Assembly: GCF_025094135.1 (NCBI RefSeq) | Contig: NW_026252488.1 | Coordinates: forward strand, 1 to 64,000 | DNA: 64,000 bases | Source of the DNA: Mucor mucedo | Taxonomy: Eukaryota; Mucoromycota; Mucoromycetes; Mucorales; Mucoraceae | Direction: 5' to 3' | Shown: one piece after another, positions 34,774 through 46,385 of the stretch | Layout: each line of letters opens with the position of its first letter | Position numbering within the stretch: the first letter of the stretch is position 1 | Notes under the pieces: model-generated | Databases searched by the model: none | Told to the model about the DNA's origin: nothing | The model's input: only the letters and a program-made list of their open reading frames with translations | Program-made: the position numbers and the translations under genes

Positions 34774-36256
34774 TGTTTTTTTACGTTGACTGCCAGGGCG
34801 CCGAATTCAGCATGTATTTTCTGATAGCTAATATTATCTTTTTTAAAAAAAAAGTTTCGCTGTAACATTATTCAGATCACATTAACCCCCAACACACATA
34901 CACACAGACATATGGTATTAAGCATCAATATTTCAAATTTGATAAAAATTTTGTAATAGGTCTGATAATGCAATTACATACATAATCAGTAATATCAGAG
35001 CACATATCATATAATTGCGTCGGCAAATCTCAAGGAGAATAAACATAATGAAAGGTCATTTCTAAAATTCTTTCCGTTTTACATAAAAAGTGCAAGTGAT
35101 AATCGATGGATAAAAAAAAATTTACAGCATTTGGAAATAAATTTGTGGTACGCTAGAATTCACAAAATCTTGACAGTAGCAAACGGAATACAGCCTGATT
35201 GGATGCTAACCTATAAAAAATTTTTTTTCAACAATTTTTTAGAAAAACAAAACTCTGTAATTGTACATGGAACGTGTATCCATTGGGAAATAATTATGCT
35301 TCCAAGTCCAAATTACAAGTGAACGCACGTTCGCTCAAGGCGGGAAATGATTCTGTAACCCGCCGAGTAATAAAATGGGAGTATGTGTCGGGACTATTGG
35401 AGGATTTGATGTTACACGTAGATTGCTCAATTTGTCTAAAGTGACATCATGATGGGGTCAATAATAGGATCTCCCCAAATCAATCATTGATAAGGCAATA
35501 ACAGGAAATTGCCACTGGAAATATATTATAATACGGGTCATTTGTTATCACAACTGAATAAATCAGAAAAAATACATAAGAGGGGGTGCTGTATCTATGG
35601 TGTAACTGTGCGTGACATAATAATAACAAAAAAGAAAGCAAAGTTCATTAAGTTACTCGCCCAATCGAGTCGCAGTTTTTCTTATCTTGATGAAATCAAA
35701 CTGCCATGTACTTTTCAACAAAAGGATGACGGGACCCTTTCTTATATAAAGCATGAAAACAGCAATGGTATCTAATAAATAAAGGTACTAACAAGTCAAG
35801 ATTCAATCTTGATTTCCAGTTGTGTGCCTTTTTTGCAGCAATTATTTCATTTGTATGAATAAATAATAATAAAAAAAAAAAATATGGCAATGATGACATA
35901 ATGCTGTCACATGGACAAGGATCTATTTTCTGGCTTTGTTTTATATTTTTCTACTTGTCTTGAAAATAATTGTGTGGTCTTATTGACTGCACACACATAA
36001 CAAAAAAAGAACAGTACAGTTTATAGTTAACAATGGAAGATCAATTTCATATTTAACAAACATTGACGAGTCCGCAAACAAAGCTGAGGCCAGAATTTTC
36101 CGAGAATTGCAACAGAGTGATGAGTTCCTAAAATGGCTTCATGCGATTATTTCTAAGCCCGCGATTTTTATTTTTATTATATAATTACACTTTTTTTTTC
36201 CATAAATCTTCTTTTTCCTTCTTCATTATTATATTTTATAAAAAAACAAGGCCAAA

Positions 36257-37342
36257 ATGTCACCATTAACTGCAGAAAAGGTTGCCGACTACTTACCATT
36301 GGCAGGAAGAATGCCTCAAATTTCAGGCCGTATTATTAACGTGACCCATCAAATCCCTTATCATATTTCAAGATCATCCAATAGTGTGTCTACAGTGGTG
36401 AGTGATGATCCCGCTAAATCCTCGCCTCGCCCTCCCACCGAAACCGAGGAAGATGAAGATGAGGATGTGAACGCTGCTCCAATCTCTAAAGTGACTCGTC
36501 ATCATCACCGTCGTGGTACCTTGCGTGCCCAATTTCGTGCTGCTGAGTGGATGATTGTACAAAATAGAGGTCACGGTGCTCTCAATGCCGGTTTGCAAAG
36601 CTTAAATGATGAATATCAAACTTTACACATTGGATGGACTGGACCTATCAAGGACGAATCCAACAAGGTGGTGGTACCAAGCGAAGATTTATCTGAGGAA
36701 GATAAGACCAAATTATCAGGCCTTTTGATGGAAACTGGTCATATTATACCCATCTTTTTGGATAGTAAATCCCGTGGCCATTACGAAGGTTATTGTAAAG
36801 AAGGTAAATAGTGATACTGCGAAAAAACGCGTCTTTTTATTCTGCTGTTTTGGTTCAAGCACGGGAAAGCAAAAAAATACTAAACAGGTTTCATGTAGTA
36901 CTTTGGCCATTATTCCATTATCTGGTCTGGACAAATGATAATGACGGAAGATCTGAAAAGCAATACTGGGAAGATTATGTTGCTGTGAATCGTCAATTTG
37001 CCGAAGTAATTGCCGCACAATATCGTCCTGGAGATGTCAGTAAGTAGTAGTGATCAGTGAAAGTTTGTTTTTGAGTAGTACTAAGAATCCTTTGTTTTTT
37101 TTTAGTCTTTATCAATGATTATCATTTATTATTGGTACCCGAGATGCTGAGAGAATTAATCCCAGATGCTCCTATCGGACTCTTCATCCACGCTACTTTC
37201 CCTAGTTCTGAGATTTTCCGCTGTTTGTCAAGTAAGTACATTACTGAATAATTACGTACGAGATTAAAAAAAGGCTAATATTTTTGATAGACCGCAAGGA
37301 AATCCTTCGTGGTTTGTTGGGAGCCAATTTAGTGGGTTTCCA

Positions 37343-37378
<36 letters not shown>

Positions 37379-39099
37379 AACTCAACAAATCACAGAGACT
37401 AAAATTTTTTTATCAGACATATTCTTACGCAAGACATTTCATCGGTGCCTGTACCCGTGTCCTTGGTTGTGAATCCACACAAACCGGTGTCAACGTCAAT
37501 GGACACATCGTTTCTGTTGGCACATTCCCTATTGGTATTGATGCCAGCCGTGTTGATCGATTCCGTCAAGAGCCTACTGTTGGACCCAAGATGAATGCTA
37601 TCCGTGCCATGTATGCCGGTAAGAAGATTATTATTGGTCGTGATAAGTTGGATTCTACCAAGGGTGTTCTCCAAAAATTGCATGCCTTTGAAAAGTTCTT
37701 GCACGATTATCCTGAATGGCGCAAGGAAGTGGTCTTGGTTCAAGTTACAACCCCTACTTATGGCGATAACTCCAAGCTAGAAACCAAGGTGTCTGAGCTG
37801 GTTAGCCATATCAACGGTCTTTACGGTTCTCTTGAATTTACTCCTGTCCATCATTACTATCAAGATATTGATCGTGACGAATACTATGCTCTTTTGTCTG
37901 TCGCTGATGTTGGTTTAATTACAAGCTTAAGAGATGGTATGAACACAACTTCTCTGGAGTACATTATTTGTCAAAAGGAAGCCCATGGTCCTCTCATTTT
38001 ATCTGAATTTACTGGTACTGCTGGTTCATTAGGTGCTGCTATGATTGTCAACCCTTTCGATTATGCTGGTGTTGCCAAGGCTTTGAACGAAGCCTTATTA
38101 ATGACTGCTGAAGAAAAGGCTACCCGCCAAACACAACTTTTTGACTACGTGAAAGAACATTCCGCTGCTTATTGGGCTAATTCATTTGTCAAGCAACTTG
38201 TTGAAAGCACCAAAAACTTTTCTCTCCAATCCCAGTCTACCCCTGCTTTGAACCCTGACCAACTTATTGAAAGTTATAAGAATGCCAAGGAGCGTCTTAT
38301 GTTCTTTGATTACGATGGTACTTTGGCACCTATTGTTTCTGTTCCTACAGATGCTAAACCCTCCGCTGACATGATCAATTATCTTCAAGAACTTTGTAAT
38401 GACCCTCGTAATAATGTTTGGGTTGTTTCTGGTCGTGATCAAGCCTGTTTAGAAGAATGGTTAGGTGATATCAAGAACCTTGGTTTAAGTGCTGAGCATG
38501 GCTGTTTCATCAAGGCGTCCAACTCCACACAATGGACAAATGTATTGGAAGATGTTGATATGTCATGGAAGAAGGATGTGATTGAGATCTTTGACTACTA
38601 CACTGAACGTACTGAAGGTAGTTTTGTTGAACATAAGAAGTCTTCGATTACATGGCATTATCGTATGGCCGATGAAGAGTACGGTTTATTCCAAGCCAAG
38701 GAGTGTCAAAACCATTTAGAGAGTTCCGTTGTTTCCAAGATGCCAGTTGAGATTTTGGTGGGTAAGAAGAATCTGGAGGTTCGACCTATGATGATTAACA
38801 AGGGAGAAATTGTTAAGCGTATCATGATCCAACACCCCAATTCCGATTTTATTGTTTGCGCTGGTGATGACAAGACGGATGAAGATATGTTCCGTACACT
38901 TTCTGCTGCATACTTTACTCGTTACCAAGACCAACTGAACACAGGTAATATTGAAAAGACTTGGGCAGATATCAAATCTTCTCTTTACTCCATCACGGTC
39001 GGACCTACCATGAAAAAGAGTATGGCTAACTGGCAAGTCGAATATCCTTCCAATGTAATTGATCTTTTGGCCAAGATGGCACATGCTGACAAACAATAG
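36257..39099 (+). CDS. TPS2: Trehalose-6-phosphate phosphatase with N-terminal TPS-like domain (Tps2 type)
   Basis: Exons 36257-36803, 36899-37039, 37106-37231, 37291-37343 and 37417-39099 give 849 residues. The N-terminal two-thirds is a glycosyltransferase-20 (TPS-like) domain: CKEGVLWPLFHYLVWTND, NDYHLLLVPEML, RSYARHF-like SYARHFIGACTRVLG, GRDKLDSTKGVLQKL and SLRDGMNTTSLEYI. The C-terminal part is a HAD phosphatase: MFFDYDGTLAPI with nucleophile Asp near residue 587, VVSGRD, LSAEHG and GDDKTDEDMF. All HAD catalytic motifs are intact, so it should make trehalose from trehalose-6-phosphate. In yeast Tps2 the TPS-like domain is not catalytic; the same is likely here but untested. The N-terminus has an acidic insert (about residues 50-75). 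The fourth intron carries an A31 run (37346-37376). Confidence 0.94.
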
Positions 39100-39219
39100 A
39101 GGAAGCCCTGGAGGTTTTTTTATCGAAGAAATATAATATATACACATTTTACACAATCATCTTTTTCTCTCTCTCTTCAAACCCATTTTTTATTTACATA
39201 ATAAACTTTTCTTTATTGT

Positions 39220-39945
39220 TTATTGATCCTCTTCAATATCATCGAATTTATGTCCATTGGTGGTAGGTGGTTCAAACACAGATTCCAAATGAGCCAGAGC
39301 GGCTTGTTGCATTTCATTTAGTTCCATTTCATCGCTGGGATCGGCATAATATTCCTCTTCGCCATATGCTTCTTGTTCTGCCATAAATTCTTCATCAGGG
39401 TGAAGAGCTGCGCATTCTGACATGGCCATATAGATACCTTCCACTATAAGTAAGATAAAATAGAACCCCCTCTTTTTTATTAGCAAATATTACGTGTCAT
39501 GCCAATGTTCTGACTTACATGCACCACCATCTTTGGGGATCAAGCGAAGCTCTGTGACAGTTTCCTCTAATTCTTGCTCATCCTCTGGTAATTGTTGGTT
39601 GGGGAAGAATAAACCGGCATCTAACTGACAGTAAATGTTGGGTTGGCCGTCTTGTCTTGAAATGGCGTGAATGATAATGTCGGGATACTGAACAGCGATG
39701 CCTGACTTGGCAGATTCTGAATAAAAATAAAATTGACTACGTTAGAAAAGAAAAGAAAAAATAGTCAGTTAATGGGCATACATAAAAGAAATTAAAACTT
39801 ACTCTTCACACACAGACAAATCACCAAAGATGGGTCCTTCATGACCAGCCAAAGGAGGAGAAATTAAGAGAGCAGTGTCTTTTTGAACATGGCGAGGCTT
39901 TAAAGAAGACACGTTAGGTGCTTCATGGAGAAGTGTAACAGTCAT
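39220..39945 (-). CDS. pICln-like methylosome subunit
   Basis: Exons 39945-39803, 39736-39519 and 39443-39220 give 194 residues. The PH-like core is recognisable: FGDLSVCEDQFYFYSESAKS, then GIAVQYPDIIIHAISR and a Leu-rich strand ELRLIPKDGGAL. The C-terminal acidic part starts EGIYMAMSECAALHPDEEFM and ends DDIEEDQ, as in pICln/Lot5 relatives. pICln delivers Sm proteins to the PRMT5 methylosome for snRNP assembly. The second exon must start at 39736: the nearer acceptor at 39717 would break the frame, while the upstream acceptor restores the expected strand. It is convergent with the TPS gene, 120 bp apart. Confidence 0.85.
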
Positions 39946-40306
39946 TAAATCTAAAAGGATGAGGAAAAGATCTAAAGGGTGAAAAAGTTTTCGGTTGTGT
40001 GTGCTTGGGCTTCTAAATTGGCGGAACACTACACACACTACATTAAAGCATTTAGGATGGACATCGCTCAGGGACGCTTCTCTCTTAAATCAGTAATAAA
40101 GTGCATAATCACTGTAAGCTCTCTTATTTATCCAGTTAAATATACTCTATATTTATTATTTACAAGTGCTTTTTTTTGTGATTTAATAGTTATAATATAT
40201 AATTGGACAAAAAGGAAAAAAAAAGTGTGTAGTGAATTGAATGAGGATGTGGGGGAAAGGGTTGGAATACAAAAACGTTTTTAAGAAAAAGATATAATAA
40301 AGGGAT

Positions 40307-40687
40307 TTAGAACTTGTTGGCGCCCTTCTTTCCCTTCATCTTTCTTTCCTTAAGCTTTCTAGCATGTCTGTTACTACGAGGACCACTTGTGGAGATCTTC
40401 TTGCTGGTTTGCTCTTCTTCAGTCATGGCATCAGCATCGGTGGTGGTAGTGGTAGTAGTAGCAACTTCCTCCTTATCGTCCATAAAGTCACCAACACTGG
40501 GCTTCTTGGCAGCCTCAGCTTGTGCTTCTGCTAAACGTGCAAGACGGGCATCTTCAACAGGCTTGAAAATAGTCTCTCTCTTAATAGCTGATTACATTAT
40601 TAGAACCAGATCTGCTATTATTCCTTGCACATTATCTTAATTACCTCTGGTTCTCTTCTTTGCTTGAGATCTTAAACTTTTAGCCAT
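40307..40687 (-). CDS. LLP/DUF2423-like small basic nucleolar protein
   Basis: Exons 40687-40645 and 40587-40307 encode 107 residues. The start MAKSLRSQAKKRTRAIKRE is the signature of the LLP homolog / DUF2423 family, whose members are small, basic and nucleolar. The middle has Ala-rich helix (ARLARLAEAQAEAAKK) and an acidic Thr-rich stretch. The C-terminus is strongly basic (RHARKLKERKMKGKKG). A role in ribosome biogenesis is inferred from family members. The one intron is in phase. Confidence 0.85.
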
Positions 40688-42190
40688 TTTGTATAGATTG
40701 ATTAGATGTTAATAAAGGATTCTAAAAAAAATCCTGTAATATTTTTTTATCAGCTACAAAAAAAAACAGGCAACAGCAGCCACAAAGCAGTCCTTTAAGT
40801 GTACCACATTTTCAAATTCCGTCGCTATCTTTCTTAAAATGGTTATTTTGAAGCCCTTACTCTCCCTGGAGCGTAATACTGTCAAAAGTTGAGGTGCTTC
40901 TTGTTGGCAACTTAGTGGTATAAGCAAGGCTAGATAAAGTTACTTCGGAATATTTTTTGAATAAATGATGCTTTTGTATGTTACATTTTCATATTTTTCC
41001 CTAACTTTTAAAGAGCTGTAGCATAATAAATCAATTTCATTGGTTAAGCGACAGGGATTATAACTTTTTTTTTCCTGTCCAATAACGATTGGGCATTTAT
41101 AATGAAAAACCAAACTGGCTTAGTTTTTGACAAGGTTCCTTTTTTTGTCTTTTGGCAAGTAACAAATTGATGGCAAATCAGGGCCTGGGTTGCTCTCCAC
41201 ATTTGGACCGAGAATTCTTCTTAACACGTTTGCTGCCTAGGATCTGCTGGCATTATCGGCGTACGCAGAATAAATTGAATAAATTGAATAATAAAATCAT
41301 ATGAATCAATATTCTTCTTAAACTTTTTGCATGTCTCTTGTTAAGGAGATTTTTAATGTTAGACAACACCAGTCTAGAAGAATACATTTTTTTTTCAGAT
41401 ACAGCAAAGGCATATTTGAATGCTTCATCAGAACGAAGTTGGTAAAGTAGTTAAATTATTCAGGCAAGCACTGGCTTTCAAAGACAGTCCGGATAATAAG
41501 TTTTCCTTGCATTGTGGTAACTTGCGACAGAGACAGTCTGAAGAGAGCCGATATTTTGAGAGTGTAAAGACCAATACAGTCGGAATGGTGATATCTGGGA
41601 TATCATGCTTGAAGGAGAGAAGAGATACAAGTCATAATTTGTTTTTTTTTGGGGGGGAGAAGCAATATCTTTTAGATTTGGGTCACTCGTAACACACTGA
41701 TGTTTGTTGTATTGCCTTTGCATCACGAAGAAAACTGATCAGATCGGTTAGCATGTATAAACACAAACAATGCACCCACCTGGTATTACTTTACTAAGGT
41801 GTACTTCTCATGGTAGTATTATGCATCACACATCAGATAAATCTCATAACAATTTATAATGACGCTTCGTATGCGCAAACGGGGATATAGTTAGTTTTGG
41901 GCAAGTAAGCTGATAAACAAAGTGTGATATTTTATGTAAAAGGAGAGTAAATAGACTATGCAATTATTAGTGTGCATATGAGTGAGTCACACGAGAAAGT
42001 AACGATAAATTGATTGGAGATGGGATGGGAATAGGATTAATGTAGGGTATGGTGGTATATGGTGCAATGTAACTATTCTGATGCATGTTCCTCTAACTGT
42101 TCTGACAAGAGAATCTTGTTTACAAATCCATTTCTAGACAGACAATTAGCTTTCTTTTTTTTTTTAAAAAAAACAGCTCTTTCCTTCCGC
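40688..42190. other. Intergenic, no gene seen
   Basis: AT-rich, with scattered short coding-like pieces near 41370-41470 and 41480-41690 but no start/stop structure or recognised domain. A T13-A8 junction occurs at 42155-42172. Confidence 0.45.
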
Positions 42191-42627
42191 CTACCTATTT
42201 TTAAAGTTAAAAATGGCTTCCTTGAAGCCTTCAGTGTTTCGGATAGGCTGTACTATATCACTTGCTTGGCTACTATCAGAAAGTTATTAGAATTCACGAG
42301 GTTCGGGCGCGGAGATGTGTTTACTTACATTGCAGAAACACCTTCGATGGTCAAGTTTAAGAGGCTTGCGTCTTCCTCGAATTGATCACTGAGTTGGCTT
42401 TGTTCTAGTACACAATCTGTAATTTGGAAATGAGGACTGTAACTGTCGACACTGACTAATTGAGAAGCAGTCGAATCGAGGTCGATCAAAATTAATTCGT
42501 CTTTGGGTACATCGGGGAAAGGATCGCCTTCAAAGACGTAATGGATAATGGGGTGTTTGTAAGTTTTATGTATTTGGTCATGAATAACTACAAATTGAGG
42601 TATGTCTAACTGCTGAGAGGAGCTCAT
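42191..42627 (-). CDS. Small acidic protein of unknown function
   Basis: Exons 42627-42329 and 42272-42191 encode 126 residues; the splice (GTAAGT donor, in-phase acceptor) adds QASDIVQPIRNTEGFKEAIF at the C-terminus. The protein is acidic with many Asp/Glu and no membrane segment. Motifs such as IIHYVFEGDPFPDVP and ELILIDLDSTASQLVSVDSY look like a conserved soluble fold, but I cannot name the family. It shares a 219-bp divergent promoter with the next gene, so coregulation is possible. Confidence 0.65.
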
Positions 42628-42846
42628 TTTTATAAGTGATTAAAAGAAGTGGTAAATCCGACTGAATTATTACGTCGTTTTAGTCATTCACGAAACTAAC
42701 TAAATTTGTAGACTCTGATTGGTATAAAGAGTATTTGAATAGCGCTAATCTTATGTATTTATATGGGGAGGGGCATGTGAGAAAAAAATAAAATAAGAAA
42801 CCTATTTCTTTACTCAACCTTTTTTTCTAATTAGCACTACTAAAAC

Positions 42847-43743
42847 ATGTTTCGTTATCAACGCAGCTTATTCTCTTTGACAACAAAAAAATCTTCATTG
42901 GTTCGGTTCAATTCATCTTCGGTTGGGAATAAAGTGCAATTAAACAATTCTACGACGACGACGACGACGACGACAACAGCAACGGCTACTGCGGCAACTG
43001 TCGATAAAGAAGTTATAGCAACAAAGCCAACCGACTCGGAAAACAAAAAGATTGCCTTTGTGCCAGTTATTAATATCCCAGAAACAGAGTTTGCACATAA
43101 TGCATTCTTTTCGCTTTACAGGCCTTTATTGGGGCTCTCTGACGAAAATGAGACACCCTTTTTCGCACAAAAGACACTGCAGTCACAAGAGGAAAAAGAT
43201 CAAGAGAAACGTGAGTATATAGTAAGATGGGTAGAGTAAGTGATTAATTTATTATTTTGTGTAGTGGATGTGATGTTGGCAATGTATATGGGTAATTGCA
43301 GTCCATTTTTAGAACCCTCGCAACTCCCCCCTCAAACACAAGGAGACGAATGGAAAGACGGGTTTTCAGAAGCATATGACGATGCCAGTAAAGAAACAAG
43401 GGAATTCACAGTAACCGAAGAATTTCAAGATTATCAAGATATCTTTGGTCAAGAAGATACAGCAATAAATACGGCTGTTAATACCACAACTAGCCCATTG
43501 CCGATGTTTCATATGCCGGAAAGCACGGACGTATTAGATTATTTATCATCAATTGAATCCAACATGAAGCAAGAAAATGCTAAATTAGACGCACAAGATG
43601 ATTTGAAAGCTTTAAGGTTAAGAAAGGTCAAGATTCTTCAGGCTGTAAGTCATCATAGTAAAAAACCTAGATTTTATGCTACACACAATAGAAATATTCA
43701 TCAGAGACTTCGACGTTATCAACAAAAATGGAATCTCAAGTAA
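42847..43743 (+). CDS. Probable mitochondrial protein of unknown function
   Basis: Exons 42847-43210 and 43265-43743 encode 280 residues. The N-terminus (MFRYQRSLFSLTTKKSSLVR) is basic, Ser-rich and free of acidic residues, as expected of a mitochondrial presequence, and is followed by a (Thr)9-Ala/Thr run from an ACG repeat at about 42952-42975. The middle has FFSLYRPLLGL; the C-terminus is very basic and aromatic (KPRFYATHNRNIHQRLRRYQ, QKWNLK), like ribosome- or RNA-associated mitochondrial proteins. I do not recognise a named family. The intron junction creates Leu at the second exon start. Confidence 0.65.
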
Positions 43744-43923
43744 ACAAGAACCCCTCCCATCTTTCATATAAATAAAAAGCACGGAGAGTTAATTTAAAGC
43801 ATGAATTCGTCGTTTTACCTCACATGATTTTTATTCTCATGAATTTAACAGAAAAAAAAAAAACTCACCTTTTTTTTTTCTTTCTTTATTATTCTACTCT
43901 TTTTTTTTTATAAAAATATCAAG

Positions 43924-45374
43924 ATGCCATTGGCTTCGTATAAAACATTTGATCAGGGTTCAACTCTACAGTTTGAAAGTGAACAACACATGTTTGACAA
44001 TCATTTGTCAGTGCACTTACCTTTAGTGTCTGCTCATCATCATGTATCCCTTAAAAGCAGTTTACAACAAGATAATCCCAAAGAATTAGATAGTATATCC
44101 AAGATTCCCTTAAACATTGGTGGACTGGATAATATTTTATTTGTCTCGACCTTAACGCGTGTTCAATCGTCAACAAAGAAACCGATGACCTCCTCTTCTG
44201 AAATGAAACGACAGTCATCACAACAGTACATGTCATCAGGCCCTATTTACTATAGCAACAGACGGTTGTCACAACCTGAAACACATCATCAACATGATTA
44301 TTACAATAGCAGCAGTAGTTGTAGTAGTAGCAGTAGTAACAGTGAGAGAAAAATGTCAATTCAATCTGATGTCGCCGTATCAGCGGAACTGATCCGACGT
44401 TTTAGTTCTGGAAGCACAACAAGCACTGTAGTCACAAGTATTTCATCTACCGCTTCTTTGCCTCCACTTGTCGACGCACAGACTACTTGTGAAAAAATGA
44501 AATTAACAAATCAACTGGCGATTCCTCTTGATGAACAGGAACCAATTTCAAGTAACATTCCAAATCAACAACAACAACAACAGTTGGGTCATGACCCTGG
44601 TCATGCTTGTGACACAATGCACAGCCCCTATACGTTACAGCATAACAACAAAGCGAAAGGGGAAACTGTTGAAGCACATTATAACCCCACTGCAGCACCT
44701 GTTTGGGCTGATCCTATAAAAGTACAGGAAAACCCAACAAGATTTGAAGAAGCAACATCTTATTTACGTGAAAATCAAATCTCTTTCTCTTCTTCTTTGC
44801 CTCTTTTGAAGCCATGTACCTTTTACTTTAGTGACACCAACATTAAACAACATTGTTATATCTCTGCTGTCAATGCTGTCTTTCAATGTGATACTGTCTG
44901 GCAATTTTCTTCTCGTTGGCGTCTATACAAACAAACTTACTCTAAGAAGCCATCTCAGTTATTACCAAATCAAAATTTGTTTTGTTTTATTAACGGCGTT
45001 GAGCCCATGTGGGAAGACAAGGTGAACGAAAAAGGCGGCAGGTTAACAATAACAATTCAAAACAATGGTAAACATTTGGATGATGTGTCTGAATGGATTA
45101 TTTGCGCTTTGGTTGGTGGAGGCATCTATGATTATGGCGTGGTCGGAATTGTCGTGTCAAAAAGAAACAGAGGTGATCGTATAGAATTATGGTTGGATGA
45201 ATCAAATACTACAAATCAATCTATATCCCAGTTCAAGTATGTTATAAAACATAACTTACTAATTACGTCAAGTCTATTAATACTGAATTTTATATTAGAG
45301 AATACCTTTGTACTATATTACCTATTACTTGCCACAATGAAATTAATGCAAGTAGATATAAAAAGCATTTTTAA
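43924..45374 (+). CDS. eIF4E-like cap-binding protein, class II (4EHP-like), long N-terminus
   Basis: Exons 43924-45236 and 45299-45374 give 462 residues. The first 290 are Ser/Gln/His-rich and disordered. The eIF4E fold follows: TFYFSDTNIKQHCYISAVNA, DTVWQFSSRWRLYK, FINGVEPMWEDKVNEKGGR, DVSEWIICALVGG, RGDRIELWLDES. The cap-stacking Trp in PMWED (human W102) is present, while counting back from DTV puts Tyr where human eIF4E has W56, as in eIF4E2/4EHP. The Trp of GGRW is Leu. The second exon ends EYLCTILPITCHNEINASRY, KKHF, giving a natural end. Class II proteins bind cap weakly and repress translation; that role here is inferred. The next gene starts 183 bp downstream on the same strand. Confidence 0.8.
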
Positions 45375-45557
45375 CAAAAATATACCTTATTGTGTAAATA
45401 CCAGCATATTCATCTCAGTTAAAAATAAATTTCTTTCTTCGTGTGTATATATAAAGAAAACCCTCCTTTTCATCTCCCTAAACAAAAAAAAAACATACAA
45501 AATAAAATTATTCATCCTTCTTTCATTATTGTCCCTTCATACTTTTTCTTTTTAGCA

Positions 45558-46220
45558 ATGTCCAAGACTAAAGTGTATGCTGCTAGTATCACTGAGAGCA
45601 TTAAAAGTACAAATTCAACCTGCCCGCTACCCCAATCTTCCTGCCCTAAACCAGCAAATCAGTTATCACGCGATGTAGCCACTTTATATGAATTGTTTTC
45701 AACAGTGCCTACAACTAAACATTATAACGATCAAGGTGTGGTATGTTATTGTTGTGATAGAGAGATTATAAAGAGGAGCAATGATAGTCTTACAACCATC
45801 AATGATAATAGTGAAGATGATCGCAAACGAAAGCTCGAGGATATGACACCAAACAATAAAATAACATCTGCCTTGTATTATGGATCAAAGCAAGTCAGAA
45901 AATATATGAAGAAAGTCATGACGCGCGAATGTTGGTCTGATATTCTTAAAGAAGGATTTCCTTGTCCACATAAAGGATTGTGGTCTAAAGGATCTAATAG
46001 TAAGCGATCAAGTCATAATAGCAGTATTCACAGCTCCCATCACTTTTGTACATTGTGTGATACGGAAGGTCAAACGCAGCACACATTACGATTGACACTC
46101 ACTCCTTCAACCTGTCGTGCTCAAGACAAAGAAATTTACGGGGAGTATAACGACCTGCAAACCAAGTCTAAGAAAGCCAAAAAAAGAAAGGAAAAGAAGG
46201 GGAAGCTAATTTACTTTTAA
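45558..46220 (+). CDS. Small Cys-containing protein, unknown function
   Basis: A 220-codon frame. The ATG at 45558 follows a pyrimidine-rich stretch ending TTTTTAGCA, so a spliced 5' leader is possible. CYCC (near residue 63), FPCPHKGLW and FCTLCDTEG suggest zinc-binding knuckles, but no standard finger fits. A segment SALYYGSKQVRKYMKKVMTR is basic and helical, and the C-terminus is a Lys-rich tail (KKAKKRKEKKGK) that looks like a nuclear localisation signal. Family not recognised. It ends 165 bp before the convergent RRM gene. Confidence 0.6.
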   Translation: MSKTKVYAASITESIKSTNSTCPLPQSSCPKPANQLSRDVATLYELFSTVPTTKHYNDQGVVCYCCDREIIKRSNDSLTTINDNSEDDRKRKLEDMTPNNKITSALYYGSKQVRKYMKKVMTRECWSDILKEGFPCPHKGLWSKGSNSKRSSHNSSIHSSHHFCTLCDTEGQTQHTLRLTLTPSTCRAQDKEIYGEYNDLQTKSKKAKKRKEKKGKLIYF

Positions 46221-46385
46221 AAACTTACCACTACCAAATATAATATTATACCCTTGATTTCTTAAATGACATATTTTTAAATTTTACATTATGGAAATAA
46301 TTTTTTTATTTGATTTATACATTGTTTTGAATATTTTTTTTTTATCTTGTTACATGGAAAGAGAGTGAGTATAGGGGGATATTAT

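Larger units (their letters stand above)
31517..36256. other. 4.7-kb AT-rich desert with palindromes, tandem repeats and decayed fragments
   Basis: This is the largest gene-poor stretch of the window. It contains a 23-bp tandem repeat (33186-33266), a frameshifted coding relic (33408-33636, minus), a T31 tract (34491-34521), a perfect 14-bp palindrome (34741-34773) and coding-like pieces at 35131-35322, 35509-35775 and 36059-36185 (plus). No intact gene was identified. Confidence 0.5.

Noticed and set aside
45237..45580. Splicing the eIF4E-like exon directly into the acceptor at 45555
   Set aside because: It gives a stop after four codons; the acceptor at 45298 gives a family-like C-terminus instead.
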